The notes beneath the pieces were generated by a model, which ran no database searches, had not been told where the DNA came from, and saw nothing but the letters and a program-made list of their open reading frames with translations. From NCBI RefSeq assembly GCF_026781265.1, contig NZ_JAKUVC010000007.1, positions 1 to 64,000 of the forward strand: a DNA stretch of 64,000 nt. Direction: 5' to 3'. Both the position numbers and the translations under genes were made by a program. The DNA is from Streptococcus sanguinis. GTDB lineage: Bacteria; Bacillota; Bacilli; Lactobacillales; Streptococcaceae. Below, piece after piece: positions 29,723 to 38,627 of the stretch. Position 1 is the stretch's first letter. The number at the start of each line of letters is the position of its first letter.

Positions 29723-31415
29723 GGAACTTCACCCCCAACATTTCATGATTGCTCTTGCCGGCCGGCACCATTGGAAGAACATGCTCCTTGCGAGAGATAT
29801 CCACCTCGATAAACATTGGTATATCTTCCTTCAGCACTTCCAAATCCTGGACAATAGTCTCCGGATCGTCAAATTTATAGGATTTAACACCATAGGCCTG
29901 AGCCATGAGCTGGAAATCTGGCAAAGTTTCAAAGACTGACTCAGAGGTACGACCATCATAGAAAGCTTCCTGCCACTGGCGCACCATGCCTAGCGAATGA
30001 TTGTTAAGCATGATGACCTTAATTGGAATCTTATAGATATTGAGAATAGCCATCTCTTGGTTTGTCATTTGATAGCCACCATCTCCGACAAAGAGCACCA
30101 CTTCCTTATCCGGATTGGCAATTTTAGCTCCAATCGCTGCAGGCACACCAAAGCCCATGGTTCCTAGACCACCAGACGTTACCAGTTGACGCTCGTTTTT
30201 ATAAGGATAATATTGGGCGGCCCACATTTGGTGCTGACCGACGTCTGTTACAACGATGGCATCACCCTTGGTTAGCTCACCCACGCGCTCAATGACAGCC
30301 TGAGGCTGTACGACACGTTCTTTCTTATCATATGAGCGGACCCGCTCCTTATCCTGCGTTACTTTTTCAATCCACTTGCTGGTATTGTTATGCACTTGCT
30401 CTTCATTGAGCAGCATCTTCAAGGCTTTCTTGGCATCCCCTACGATAGGGATGTCCACACTGATAATCTTTCCAATTTCCGCTGGATCGATATCAATATG
30501 TGCTACTTTAGCGTTCTTGGCAAAGGTTTTGGGATTACCGGTCAGACGGTCATCAAAGCGGCAACCGATACTAATCATAAAGTCGGCCTCAGTCATGGCA
30601 ATATTGGCCGCAAAAGAACCGTGCATCCCACCCATACCTAAGAACAAAGGATGATCTGTCGCAATAGTTCCCTGACCCAACAAGGTAGTGACTACTGGAA
30701 TCTGATACCGCTCCGCCAAAGCAACCAGCTCCTCTGCTGCCTCGGCATAACTAATACCGCCTCCTGAAAGCAGAACCGGCTTTTTAGCCTTAGAAATCTG
30801 CTTGATAATCTTCTTAATCTGCAATTCATTAGGCTCAATAGTTGGCTGATAGCTCGGCAAATGCAACTTGCTGTCATAGATAAAGTCCGTTTCCAAAGCC
30901 GAGACATCCTTAGGCAAATCAATAACGACCGGTCCAGGACGACCTGTCGTCGCAATGTGAATAGCTTCTGTAATAATACGCGGAATTTCCGCCGTCTCCC
31001 GAACCTGATAATTATACTTGGTAATAGGAGTTGTAATACCGACAATATCCGCTTCCTGAAAAGCATCTTTACCGATTCCAGCCTTGGCCACCTGACCAGT
31101 AAAGACTAAAAGGGGGACGCTATCACTCATGGCATCGGCAATACCGGTAATGGCATTAGTCGCTCCCGGACCGCTGGTCACAACTGCAACTCCGATTTCC
31201 CCAGTAGACTTCGCATAGCCTTCTGCTTCGTGAACGCAGCCTTGCTCATGGCGGCCTAGAATATGACGGATGCCTTCAAAACTATAAATAGCATCATAAA
31301 GCGGCAGTACAGCGCCGCCGGGATAGCCAAAAATCGTATCAACACCAAGATTTTTCAAGGTTTCCAAAACAAGCTCTGAACCTGTCTTAGAAGTTTCTAA
31401 TTTGATTTTCTCCAT
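29715..31415 (-). CDS. ilvB: Acetolactate synthase large subunit IlvB
   Basis: This thiamine-diphosphate enzyme condenses pyruvate with pyruvate or 2-oxobutanoate, the first shared step of branched-chain amino acid synthesis, 566 residues. The catalytic glutamate lies in GRHEQGCVHEAEGYA. The TPP/Mg motif (GDGGYQMTNQEMA) is near residue 440. It is the first gene of ilvBNCA. A strong extended promoter and a CodY-like box overlap the short leader. I see no T-box. Confidence 0.95.
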   Translation of the reverse strand: MEKIKLETSKTGSELVLETLKNLGVDTIFGYPGGAVLPLYDAIYSFEGIRHILGRHEQGCVHEAEGYAKSTGEIGVAVVTSGPGATNAITGIADAMSDSVPLLVFTGQVAKAGIGKDAFQEADIVGITTPITKYNYQVRETAEIPRIITEAIHIATTGRPGPVVIDLPKDVSALETDFIYDSKLHLPSYQPTIEPNELQIKKIIKQISKAKKPVLLSGGGISYAEAAEELVALAERYQIPVVTTLLGQGTIATDHPLFLGMGGMHGSFAANIAMTEADFMISIGCRFDDRLTGNPKTFAKNAKVAHIDIDPAEIGKIISVDIPIVGDAKKALKMLLNEEQVHNNTSKWIEKVTQDKERVRSYDKKERVVQPQAVIERVGELTKGDAIVVTDVGQHQMWAAQYYPYKNERQLVTSGGLGTMGFGVPAAIGAKIANPDKEVVLFVGDGGYQMTNQEMAILNIYKIPIKVIMLNNHSLGMVRQWQEAFYDGRTSESVFETLPDFQLMAQAYGVKSYKFDDPETIVQDLEVLKEDIPMFIEVDISRKEHVLPMVPAGKSNHEMLGVKFHA

Positions 31416-31437
31416 TCTTCCCCTTTCATTTATTTAC

Positions 31438-31452
31438 AATTTTCTAAAAATT
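31438..31452 (-). promoter_or_regulatory. CodY-like box in ilv leader
   Basis: AATTTTCTAAAAATT matches AATTTTCWGAAAATT at 14 of 15 positions. It lies just downstream of the likely transcription start, a roadblock position. CodY repression of ilv genes is established in streptococci and relatives. Confidence 0.7.
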
Positions 31453-31468
31453 CAAAAAGCTTTCTACT

Positions 31469-31496
31469 ATGATAACATTTTTGAAAAAAATTGCAA
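31469..31496 (-). promoter_or_regulatory. Promoter of ilvBNCA
   Basis: On the minus strand there is -35 TTGCAA (31491-31496), a 16 bp spacer ending TGT and -10 TATCAT (31469-31474). Confidence 0.75.
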
Positions 31497-31675
31497 GCCG
31501 CTAGTTAATTTTTTTCTTGATTTTTTATCTAAATCCGAATGTTTTTCAAACAAAAGACAAAAAGCCAGAACTATATTTATAGTCCCGACACTTCATTGGA
31601 ATGTTCTTCACACAAATGTTCACTTTAGATAAAAACTACCTTCTTCCACCTTTTCTCCAAAGCTGATTCTTCTGG

Positions 31676-32275
31676 CTATAACCAGCCTTTCTCTTGCCCT
31701 ATTCGGACTGCTTCTGTTCGATTTTCAGCATCTAGTTTGGTCAAAATAGCAGACATGTAGTTACGAACCGTTCCATTTGATAGGAAGAGTTTTTCAGAGA
31801 TTTCTTTATTGGACAGGCCAGCCGCTGCAGCCTGTAGGACTAGCCTCTCCTGCTGAGAGAGAGGGTTCCTGCTGGTCATCAGTACCTCCATCAATTCCGG
31901 CGAATATTCCTTTTGCCCATCTAGAACGGTGTGGATGGTCTTCATCAAATCCGCAATGCTACGCTCTTTGAGCACATAAGCATCTACATCCGTCTTAACA
32001 GCTCGCTCAAAGTAGCCCGGTCGCTTGAAGGTTGTGACGATGATGACCTTGATGTTGGGTCGATTGGCCTTGACCCATTCGAGAACGTCTAGGCCGGTTT
32101 GATGGGGCATTTCCACGTCCAAAATAGCTACATCAACAGTTTCTGAGCTAAGACAGTCAATAGCCTTCTGCCCATCTGCGGCCTGATAGACTTCTTCGAC
32201 ATCTGGCTGCAGCTGCAAGAGCTGAGCTAAGGCATCTCTCAGCATACTTTGATCTTCTGCTAACAAAAGTTTCAT
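31676..32275 (-). CDS. Response regulator, NarL/FixJ (DesR) family
   Basis: This DNA-binding response regulator has 199 residues. The receiver domain carries the phosphoacceptor D53 in [12 protein letters not shown] with acidic partners E7/D8, and a LuxR-type helix-turn-helix lies at about 150-180 ([20 protein letters not shown]). It overlaps its kinase gene by four bases (ATGA). It ends the operon ATPase-permease-kinase-regulator. It probably controls that same operon and so senses an antimicrobial or envelope signal; the target is inferred. The arrangement resembles pneumococcal TCS11, without certainty. Confidence 0.9.
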   Translation of the reverse strand: MKLLLAEDQSMLRDALAQLLQLQPDVEEVYQAADGQKAIDCLSSETVDVAILDVEMPHQTGLDVLEWVKANRPNIKVIIVTTFKRPGYFERAVKTDVDAYVLKERSIADLMKTIHTVLDGQKEYSPELMEVLMTSRNPLSQQERLVLQAAAAGLSNKEISEKLFLSNGTVRNYMSAILTKLDAENRTEAVRIGQEKGWL

Positions 32276-33372
32276 GCTTCCTTCCCTCCGTATGGCAACT
32301 CAATCCGAATCCACGTCGGATCTTGGCTGCTAAGAATCTCAAGCCTTCCTGACAAGGCAGACAGTCGCTCTCGAATACTATGCAACTCCCGACCAGTCAG
32401 CTTTTGAAAACCACAACCATCATCCTGAATGTCTAAAACAAGTTTTTCCTCATTCTTTACCAAAGAAAAATTGCTCTTTTTAGCCTTGGCATGCTTGATG
32501 ATATTAGTCGCCGCCTCCAGCAAAATCATACTAATCGTTGACTGCTGACTCGGTGGGATACTGGCAACATTGAGCTGGTTATCTATTTTTACCTGAACGC
32601 CACTCATCTCTAGCATAGCTCGAATGGTCACTAGTTCCTCGTCCAGAGTCCGATTCTTTAGATCGTTAATAATCCGCCGAACATCAGCCATTGATTTCTT
32701 ACTAATTTCTTGCACTTCCTGCAGTTCTTTTGCTGCCTTGTCATAGGCTTCCATCTGCAAAAACTGCTGAGCCAGCTCCGCCTTAACACTGAGCATAGCA
32801 AAGGTGTGTCCTAGACTATCATGTAAGTCTCGACCAATCCGATTGCGCTCATTTTCCGCCAGGAAAAGATTCAGCTGGGCATTTTGCTTGACCTTTTCTT
32901 CCTTGATTCGCTCTGTCGTTTGAATCCGATAAAGACCAAAAGTCAAACCATCCGAAAAGAGAAAGATTACAATATAGGAAAGCAGCTCTGCTGGACCAAC
33001 ATTGCCCATCAAATAATTAGTCAGCACAATAGCAGGCTGCAAGGCGATAAAGGTCAAAAAGCGCCAGGATTTAAAAGAGATATCATCTAGTTCGTAAATC
33101 AGCAGATTAGACAGATAAAAAATATACCAGGTAAAACCTGTATTTAGCCAGACAGAACCATAGTATATGTAAACAACTAAGAACCACCAAGAAAAAAATT
33201 GAATAAGGCGATGGTTACTTAGCAAGACCGCATAGTAAGCCACAACAAAAATAGCTGTCCAGAGCAAGAGGAAAAGCGGGTATTCCCCGCTGATTACTCC
33301 CGCCACTGGAAAGATGATAAAGACCAGCGCAATATGAAACATATAGTGGACTTGTTTAAGTTTTTCCCACAT
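32272..33372 (-). CDS. Sensor histidine kinase, DesK/LiaS-like (HisKA_3)
   Basis: This membrane histidine kinase has 366 residues. Five or so hydrophobic segments fill residues 8-150, with almost no extracellular domain, the form called intramembrane-sensing. The phosphoacceptor H184 lies in [12 protein letters not shown]. The N-box reads [12 protein letters not shown] and the G-box DIQDDGCGF. It lies four bases after the ABC permease gene, which suggests that the exporter and the sensor act together. Confidence 0.9.
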   Translation of the reverse strand: MWEKLKQVHYMFHIALVFIIFPVAGVISGEYPLFLLLWTAIFVVAYYAVLLSNHRLIQFFSWWFLVVYIYYGSVWLNTGFTWYIFYLSNLLIYELDDISFKSWRFLTFIALQPAIVLTNYLMGNVGPAELLSYIVIFLFSDGLTFGLYRIQTTERIKEEKVKQNAQLNLFLAENERNRIGRDLHDSLGHTFAMLSVKAELAQQFLQMEAYDKAAKELQEVQEISKKSMADVRRIINDLKNRTLDEELVTIRAMLEMSGVQVKIDNQLNVASIPPSQQSTISMILLEAATNIIKHAKAKKSNFSLVKNEEKLVLDIQDDGCGFQKLTGRELHSIRERLSALSGRLEILSSQDPTWIRIELPYGGKEA

Positions 33373-33376
33373 GAAT

Positions 33377-34111
33377 TTATTTTACCTCAATTCGCTTTTT
33401 GAGCTGCAGCACAAGAATGCTAACCAAAACCGTATAAATCAGAACAATCAAAGCGGCCTTGCCATTAAACTGATGGTGTTCTAGATAAGAAGACACGACC
33501 TGCATTAGTTGATAACTTGGCGTCAGCTTACCGATTGGCTGGAGCCATTTTGGAAACATAGTCAGAGGAAACCATAGACCGCCCAGAACAGCCAGTGCCA
33601 TATAGACGATATTTCCCACAACAGACATGAGCTGAGCACTTGGTAAGAGACTGACCAATACCCCCATGGCAATAAAGACCACACTTCCTACCAGAAGTAT
33701 CAAGGCAATAAGAAGCCAGTCCACCATTGGCAGATGAACCCCACGAACAAAATGCCCAATCGAGAAGACTACGATAATAGAAAGCATAAAAGTCAACAAA
33801 GTACTGCAAAGTTTTGATATATAATATTTTACCATAGAAATCGGCGAGTGCTGAATCATTTTTTGCCAGTTATTATTTTTATCAGACTGCAAAGTGCTTG
33901 GAATGCTAAAGAAGGCACTAGACATGATACTAAAAAGAGTCATAGAGAAGAGGTAGCCTCGAAGCACAAGTTCAGACGTATCACTTCCAGACATCATTCC
34001 TGAGAAAATCAGGTAAAAGACGCTGGGCAGACCAATAGACAAGAGATAATAAGCAGCCTGCCGCTTCATTAAAATCAACTCAATCTTCATAAGACTTGCC
34101 ATATTTTTCAT
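33377..34111 (-). CDS. ABC-2 type exporter permease
   Basis: This membrane subunit of an exporter has 244 residues and six hydrophobic segments. The start at 34111 (MKNMASLMKIEL) has AGGAGAG seven bases upstream and lies 10 bp after the ATPase stop. A longer frame reaching back into the ATPase gene is not supported. The family exports lipids, peptides or drugs; the substrate is unknown. The ATPase gene precedes it and a two-component system follows, a common arrangement for antimicrobial-peptide defence. Confidence 0.85.
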   Translation of the reverse strand: MKNMASLMKIELILMKRQAAYYLLSIGLPSVFYLIFSGMMSGSDTSELVLRGYLFSMTLFSIMSSAFFSIPSTLQSDKNNNWQKMIQHSPISMVKYYISKLCSTLLTFMLSIIVVFSIGHFVRGVHLPMVDWLLIALILLVGSVVFIAMGVLVSLLPSAQLMSVVGNIVYMALAVLGGLWFPLTMFPKWLQPIGKLTPSYQLMQVVSSYLEHHQFNGKAALIVLIYTVLVSILVLQLKKRIEVK

Positions 34112-34121
34112 GATTACTCTC

Positions 34122-34997
34122 CTATTCTTGTGTCGTTTCAAAAATACTATCCAAGAGGGTACGGTTACGTACTTCAATCTCTTCGATTGTACAGCCGTTT
34201 TCCTGAAGAACCTGCCAGACCTGTCCAGTATCTCTAGTAGCAAAAGATAAAGCCTTTTGCTTGATTTCTAAATCAGTCACATTATCCAGTTTTTCCAGCA
34301 CAGACTGATAAGTCAGCGGCAAGGTAAAGTGTTTTTCCTGCTCCTCACTGCGCATGGCATAAGGCGTCGTGTCCCGAATCAACTCGCCCTTGTGCAGCAC
34401 CAAAATCCGGTCTGCCGTATGCTCAACTTCTTCGATATAGTGAGAGGAGTAGACGATGGTCACTCCCTGCTGCTTGAGCTGATTAACAATTTCCCAGAAA
34501 TGCTGACGAGTGGAGGTGTCCATAGCTGAAGTCGGTTCGTCCAAGAACAGAATCTTAGGACGGCCAACCAGGCTTAATACAAAAGAGAAGAGACGTTTTT
34601 GTCCACCAGACAGCTTGCTGGCCAACTGATTCTTTTGCTTGTCTGTAAATTGTAATAAATCATCAATTTCTTGATTGGATAAACTATTTGGATAAATAGC
34701 TTGGAAGAACGCCAAGAGTTCCTTGACCTTCAAATCCTCCACCACTGTATTTTCCTGTGGTAAAATCGCTACCGACTGCTTGAGATGATTGTCAGTTGGT
34801 TTGAGCCCCTGAATCCTTGCCTGACCTGCTGTCAGAAACTTATCACCCAACAAACAGTCCATGAGAGTCGTTTTCCCTGCTCCGTTGGGACCAATCAAGG
34901 CCACACAGTCACCTTGGGAGATTTCAAAGGAAATATCCTTTAAAATCTCCTTACCATGAATGCTTTTTGAAAGCTTCTTTACTTCAATCAGTTCCAT
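34122..34997 (-). CDS. ABC exporter ATP-binding protein (CcmA/BcrA-like)
   Basis: This is the ATPase partner of the permease just downstream, 291 residues. Walker A is GPNGAGKTT, signature SGGQKRLFSF and Walker B ILFLDEPTSAMD. The C-terminal extension after residue 215 is the usual regulatory tail of this class. It is the first gene of the four-gene operon. Upstream lie a TATAAT box and a palindrome that could be the response-regulator site. A BcrA-type function (bacitracin or lantibiotic resistance) is possible but unproven. Confidence 0.9.
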   Translation of the reverse strand: MELIEVKKLSKSIHGKEILKDISFEISQGDCVALIGPNGAGKTTLMDCLLGDKFLTAGQARIQGLKPTDNHLKQSVAILPQENTVVEDLKVKELLAFFQAIYPNSLSNQEIDDLLQFTDKQKNQLASKLSGGQKRLFSFVLSLVGRPKILFLDEPTSAMDTSTRQHFWEIVNQLKQQGVTIVYSSHYIEEVEHTADRILVLHKGELIRDTTPYAMRSEEQEKHFTLPLTYQSVLEKLDNVTDLEIKQKALSFATRDTGQVWQVLQENGCTIEEIEVRNRTLLDSIFETTQE

Positions 34998-35281
34998 TTT
35001 ACTCCTCCTTTAATCTGATAACCGCATCTGCTTCTGCCCTTTGTTTTTTTATAATCATCCAAGCCTAGGGCCGGAAGAAAAACAAAGACCAAATGCTTTT
35101 TGAATTCTTACAGCAACCTTTTATCATTTTGTTAACTATATTATAAGGCAAAGAAATTTTTCCTACTAGTTGATTTTGTCACCGACTGACATGACAAATG
35201 TCACTATTCTGCATTTAGAGACCAAAGCTAGCAAATATTGGAATAATCTGATTATTTCCCTTCTGCATGAAGACACAAAAA
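34998..35281 (-). other. Leader and control region of exporter/two-component operon
   Basis: No gene is supported in this stretch. It holds a -10 TATAAT at 35140-35145 (minus strand), a leader of about 135 bases to the ATPase start, and further upstream the TGACA-AA-TGTCA palindrome. A 40-codon plus-strand frame starting at 35191 has no ribosome site. Confidence 0.6.
35192..35203. promoter_or_regulatory. Palindrome TGACA-AA-TGTCA, candidate response-regulator site
   Basis: A perfect 5+2+5 palindrome is centred about 55 bases upstream of the -10 box; further TGAC/GTCA half-sites flank it (35176-35190). The -35 of this promoter is poor, as expected when an activator is needed. Confidence 0.5.
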
Positions 35282-35311
35282 AGCCGGCTCCCTCATTGAG
35301 AGGAACCGACT
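35282..35311 (-). terminator. Terminator after Ser-rich lipoprotein gene
   Basis: A long GC-rich stem with GU wobbles on the minus strand (AGTCGGTTCC/GGAGCCGGCT) is followed by six T. It lies about 120 bases past the stop codon. Confidence 0.8.
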
Positions 35312-35430
35312 AGTTGTATGTCTGTTGCAATTTAGATAGAAGCTGGAAGCAAAACTGCCTAATCTAAAAATTGTTTTCAATAAACTAGCTACTCAATCTT
35401 GTAAGATGAGAGACCAACGCTTTTTAAACT

Positions 35431-36027
35431 TTAGCTCTGTCCCTCTTCTTTGAGACCGTTGAGCTTCAAACTCAGAATAAACATCTCAGGTGTAATATCC
35501 TTAATGTCCTTCAGTCCAAAACCTTGGAAGAAACTGTTCTTTTCCACTTCTTCGACATTGACCTTTTGCAAATCAATTTCAATCAAGGTCTGCAGTTTCT
35601 TCTCTGCTGTAACTGAATAGTCAATATTGACACCTTCCAGACTCTTAGCTGCTACATAGTTTGAATCAGACTGCATTCCTTCACGAATGATAGTCGTCAT
35701 CTCCTCTGGAGTCAAAGTAGCTGATGCCGCACTGGCTTCTTCTGGCAAGGAAGTGAGCAGTTCCATCCGAAGATTCAAGATTTTCTTACCCTGATAGGTA
35801 ATGGTATCACGATGATGAATTTCTTGAATGTCTCCGACTAAAGTTTTAGAGACAATCTCTGTACTTTCAGAGGAAGAACTGGATGACTCGCTGGAGCTAG
35901 ATTTAGCCCGCCTAGAAGAAGCTGCTGATTCAGAAGAATGTCTAGGACGATGCTTGCTGAAGTTAGGAAACACACAGCCCGTCAAGAGTACCGAAGCAGA
36001 AATAACAAGAATGAAAAATTTTTTCAT
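35431..36027 (-). CDS. Lipoprotein with serine-rich linker, function unknown
   Basis: This predicted lipoprotein has 198 residues. The signal peptide ends with lipobox LLTGC (cysteine 18). A serine- and arginine-rich linker (about 30-56) leads to a folded domain of about 140 residues with alternating strands. I do not recognise the domain with confidence; a YehR-like or DUF1307-like fold is possible. It is monocistronic with a good promoter (TAGACA, 17 bp, TATACT) and its own terminator. Confidence 0.8.
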   Translation of the reverse strand: MKKFFILVISASVLLTGCVFPNFSKHRPRHSSESAASSRRAKSSSSESSSSSSESTEIVSKTLVGDIQEIHHRDTITYQGKKILNLRMELLTSLPEEASAASATLTPEEMTTIIREGMQSDSNYVAAKSLEGVNIDYSVTAEKKLQTLIEIDLQKVNVEEVEKNSFFQGFGLKDIKDITPEMFILSLKLNGLKEEGQS

Positions 36028-36057
36028 AGTTCACCTTTTTTACTTTTTATTTGTTAC

Positions 36058-36086
36058 AGTATAACATAATACCAGTTTCTTGTCTA
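36058..36086 (-). promoter_or_regulatory. Promoter of Ser-rich lipoprotein gene
   Basis: The minus strand has TAGACA (36081-36086), 17 bp with TGT extension, then TATACT (36058-36063). Confidence 0.7.
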
Positions 36087-36105
36087 AGTGTTTTCTATAA
36101 AATGA

Positions 36106-36133
36106 CAAAAGGCAACCTTTCGATTGCCTTTTG
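36106..36133 (-). terminator. Terminator after fakA
   Basis: Perfect 10 bp arms CAAAAGGCAA/TTGCCTTTTG enclose an eight-base loop directly after the fakA stop. Confidence 0.8.
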
Positions 36134-36136
36134 ATG

Positions 36137-37801
36137 CTATTCTACACTAAAAATATATGGATAAACCGGCTGACTGCCCTGATGAATTTCTACTTCGACA
36201 TCCTCGAATTGTTCCATCAAATCTTGAGCAAGACTGCTAGCCAACTCTTCGCTGCCGTCTTCACCGATATAGATAGAGACTATCTCGCTGTCTTCATTGA
36301 GCATCTTGCTGAACGTTTCTTTCAAAGCTGTCAGCATATCTGGATTAGAAACAACAATCTTACCATCCACCATACCGAGGTTGTCATTCTCATGAATTTC
36401 CAAGCCATCAATCGTCGTATCGCGAACCGCAGTCGTCACGCTGCCGCTGACTACTTCTGCCAAGGCTGCAGTCATACGCTCTTGGTTTTCCTCGATAGTC
36501 TTGCTGCCATCAAAAGCTAGGAGACTGGTCAGACCTTGAGGGATTGTGCGAGTCTCAATAACAGCCGCTGGCTGTTCAATCACTTCTGCTGCTGATTGGG
36601 CTGCCATGAAGATGTTTTTATTATTTGGCAAGATAATAATATTACGAGCATTGACTTGCTCCACAGCTTTGATGAAGTCTTCTGTCGATGGGTTCATGGT
36701 TTGGCCGCCAGAGATGATGTAGTCAACTCCCTGAGCCTTAAAGATTTCAGCCAGACCATCACCAGCCACTACAGCGATAATCGCAAACTCTTTCTCTTGA
36801 GCCGGCTTAGCTGAGCGCTCTTCCTTTTCAACCTGCGCTTCGTGTTGGTTGCGCATATTGTCAACCTTGACCTTGACCAGACTACCATACTTGAGACCTT
36901 CCTGCATAACCAGTCCTGGATCTTCAGTATGGACATGGACTTTGACGATTTCATCATCGTTGACTACCAACAAGGAATCCCCCAAATCGTTGAGGTAGTT
37001 GCGGAATTCATCATAATCAAAATCTTTTACATAGGTTGGCCCTGTCTTGAGAGCCACCATGATTTCTGTACAGTAGCCGTAAGTGATATCTTCTGTCGCC
37101 ACATGACCAGCTACAGACTTATGATGCTCAGCATTAATCATCTCAGACATGGTCGCAGGTGTCGCCACAAAGTCCTCAGACGCAATATATTCGCCTGTAA
37201 GAGCAGACAAGAAACCTTCGTAGATAAAGACCAGCCCTTGACCGCCAGAGTCCACAACACCGACTTCTTTCAGAACCGGCAGCATATCCGGTGTCTTAGC
37301 CAGAGCGGCCTTGGCTCCTTCCAGAGCCGCTTTCATAACTTCTACAGCGTCATTAGTGACTTCAGCTTTCTTCTTGGCTCCGATCGCCGCACCGCGGGAA
37401 ACCGTCAAAATCGTTCCCTCAACCGGCTTCATAACAGCCTTGTAAGCCACTTCTACACCAGACTGAAAGGCCAGAGCTAGGTCTTCACCAGTCAGCTCTT
37501 CATGCTCTTTCACACTTTGAGAAAAACCGCGGAAAAGCTGAGAAGTGATAACTCCTGAGTTACCACGCGCGCCCATCAAAAGGCCTTTCGCAAAGATACC
37601 CGCCGCTTCGCCAACTGTTGAAGCAGACTTGTCCGCCACTTCCTTGGCGCCATTTTCAATGGTCATACCCATGTTGGTCCCTGTATCGCCATCTGGAACT
37701 GGGAAGACATTCAAAGAGTTTACATATTCAGCCTGTTTATTTAAGCGAGTTGATGCTGCCTGCACCATTTCTTGAAATAAACTAGTAGTAATATTTGCCA
37801 C
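36137..37801 (-). CDS. fakA: Fatty acid kinase subunit FakA (DhaL-domain)
   Basis: This ATP-binding subunit of the FakA/FakB fatty acid kinase phosphorylates exogenous fatty acids for phospholipid synthesis, 554 residues. The N-terminal DhaL domain (about 1-200) has the nucleotide/Mg motif VPDGDTGTNMGMT and GARGNSGVI. A central domain and a DegV-like C-terminal domain (about 330-554) follow. It lies two bases after the asp23-like gene, a pairing conserved in Firmicutes. The FakB partner is not in this window. Confidence 0.92.
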   Translation of the reverse strand: MANITTSLFQEMVQAASTRLNKQAEYVNSLNVFPVPDGDTGTNMGMTIENGAKEVADKSASTVGEAAGIFAKGLLMGARGNSGVITSQLFRGFSQSVKEHEELTGEDLALAFQSGVEVAYKAVMKPVEGTILTVSRGAAIGAKKKAEVTNDAVEVMKAALEGAKAALAKTPDMLPVLKEVGVVDSGGQGLVFIYEGFLSALTGEYIASEDFVATPATMSEMINAEHHKSVAGHVATEDITYGYCTEIMVALKTGPTYVKDFDYDEFRNYLNDLGDSLLVVNDDEIVKVHVHTEDPGLVMQEGLKYGSLVKVKVDNMRNQHEAQVEKEERSAKPAQEKEFAIIAVVAGDGLAEIFKAQGVDYIISGGQTMNPSTEDFIKAVEQVNARNIIILPNNKNIFMAAQSAAEVIEQPAAVIETRTIPQGLTSLLAFDGSKTIEENQERMTAALAEVVSGSVTTAVRDTTIDGLEIHENDNLGMVDGKIVVSNPDMLTALKETFSKMLNEDSEIVSIYIGEDGSEELASSLAQDLMEQFEDVEVEIHQGSQPVYPYIFSVE

Positions 37802-37803
37802 AA

Positions 37804-38169
37804 TTATTCTCCTACGACTTTAATATTTTGGATATAAACATTCACTGCATGGGCAGTAATTCCAAGCTTGTTTTCCAAACTGAATTTAACACGCTCTTGG
37901 ATGTTTTTGGAAACTTCGCTGATTTTGACTCCATAGCTTAACACAGTGTAGACATCAACTGCGATATCACCTTCATCAGTCGCTTTCACAACCACGCCCT
38001 TAGCATAGTTTTCTTTTCCTAAAAGGGCTTGAAAATTATCCTTGATTGCATTTTTGCTGGCCATGCCAACTACACCAAAAATTTCAGTCGCTGCACCTCC
38101 GACGATTGTCGCAATAACGTCATCAGTCAGCTCAATTTGACCATCTTTTGTATTAATTTTCACAGTCAT
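37804..38169 (-). CDS. Asp23/Gls24 family protein (YloU-like)
   Basis: This small cytoplasmic, probably membrane-associated envelope-stress protein has 121 residues and matches the Asp23 family over its full length (GQIELTDDVIATIVGGAATE, VDVYTVLSYGVKISEVSKNI). It precedes fakA with a two-base gap, and both share a promoter (TTTACA, 17 bp, TAGAAT). The biochemical role is not established; in relatives the pair is linked to membrane lipid homeostasis. Confidence 0.9.
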   Translation of the reverse strand: MTVKINTKDGQIELTDDVIATIVGGAATEIFGVVGMASKNAIKDNFQALLGKENYAKGVVVKATDEGDIAVDVYTVLSYGVKISEVSKNIQERVKFSLENKLGITAHAVNVYIQNIKVVGE

Positions 38170-38199
38170 AATTTGTACCTCAAAAGTATTTTATAGTTT

Positions 38200-38228
38200 A
38201 TTCTACCATATTTTATACAGGGTGTAAA
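38200..38228 (-). promoter_or_regulatory. Promoter of asp23-fakA
   Basis: The minus strand has TTTACA (38223-38228), 17 bp, then TAGAAT (38200-38205). Confidence 0.7.
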
Positions 38229-38276
38229 AGAGGAAGGGTCTAATTCAACTGTCTAGGCGGAAATTCCCAAGCAAAA

Positions 38277-38301
38277 AAAGGACGGAAAATTTCCATCCTT
38301 T
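38277..38301 (-). terminator. Terminator after rpmB
   Basis: Stem AAAGGATGGAAA/TTTCCGTCCTTT is followed by further T on the minus strand, just after the rpmB stop. Confidence 0.8.
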
Positions 38302-38312
38302 TTAAATAAAGA

Positions 38313-38501
38313 TTAAACGCGTTCAACTTTACCTGATTTAAGGGCACGAGCTGAAGCCCAAACTTTTTTAGGTTTACCGTCAATCAAAACAGTAACTTTT
38401 TGAAGATTTGGTTTAACAGCGCGTTTTGTTTGGTTCATCGCGTGAGAGCGGTTGTTTCCTGATACAGTCTTACGACCAGTAAAGTAACATACTTTAGCCA
38501 T
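38313..38501 (-). CDS. rpmB: Ribosomal protein bL28
   Basis: This component of the large ribosomal subunit has 62 residues, the normal length. It starts [20 protein letters not shown] and lacks the zinc cysteine pair (C- form, a single early cysteine remains). The ribosome site AGGAGGA is very strong. A consensus-like promoter and a leader with two perfect palindromes precede it. Adjacent asp23-fakA matches the usual streptococcal order. Confidence 0.95.
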   Translation of the reverse strand: MAKVCYFTGRKTVSGNNRSHAMNQTKRAVKPNLQKVTVLIDGKPKKVWASARALKSGKVERV

Positions 38502-38516
38502 TATCGTGTTTCCTCC

Positions 38517-38553
38517 TATTAGATCTAATATTACGGATGTGCTAGCACCACAT
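38517..38553 (-). promoter_or_regulatory. Structured rpmB leader with two perfect palindromes
   Basis: TATTAGATCTAATA (38517-38530) abuts the ribosome site, and GTGCTAGCAC (38539-38548) lies near the likely transcript start, with outer ATGTG/CACAT pairing possible. This could be a translation-control structure. I know of no named L28 leader. Confidence 0.4.
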
Positions 38554-38561
38554 ACCTCCCT

Positions 38562-38590
38562 ATATTACCAAAAAACTTGACGTTTGACAA
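38562..38590 (-). promoter_or_regulatory. Promoter of rpmB
   Basis: The minus strand has TTGTCA (38585-38590), 17 bp, then TAATAT (38562-38567). Confidence 0.7.
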
Positions 38591-38627
38591 GTACATTTCT
38601 CCAAACTTTCGAAATTAATCCGTTTTC

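Noticed and set aside
31416..31675. T-box or other riboswitch upstream of ilvB
   Set aside because: The promoter lies within about 55 bases of the start codon, leaving no room for a T-box, and no specifier or antiterminator pattern is seen.
33377..34243. Longer version of the ABC-2 permease starting at 34243
   Set aside because: The extension overlaps the ATPase gene by more than 100 bases, whereas the ATG at 34111 has a proper ribosome site.
35191..35313. 40-codon plus-strand open frame in the exporter upstream region
   Set aside because: It has no ribosome site and runs through the terminator of the lipoprotein gene and the palindrome, so it is chance.
36842..37480. 212-codon open frame antisense to fakA
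   Set aside because: It lies wholly opposite a well-supported gene, has no recognisable domain and no ribosome site; it is a shadow of codon bias.
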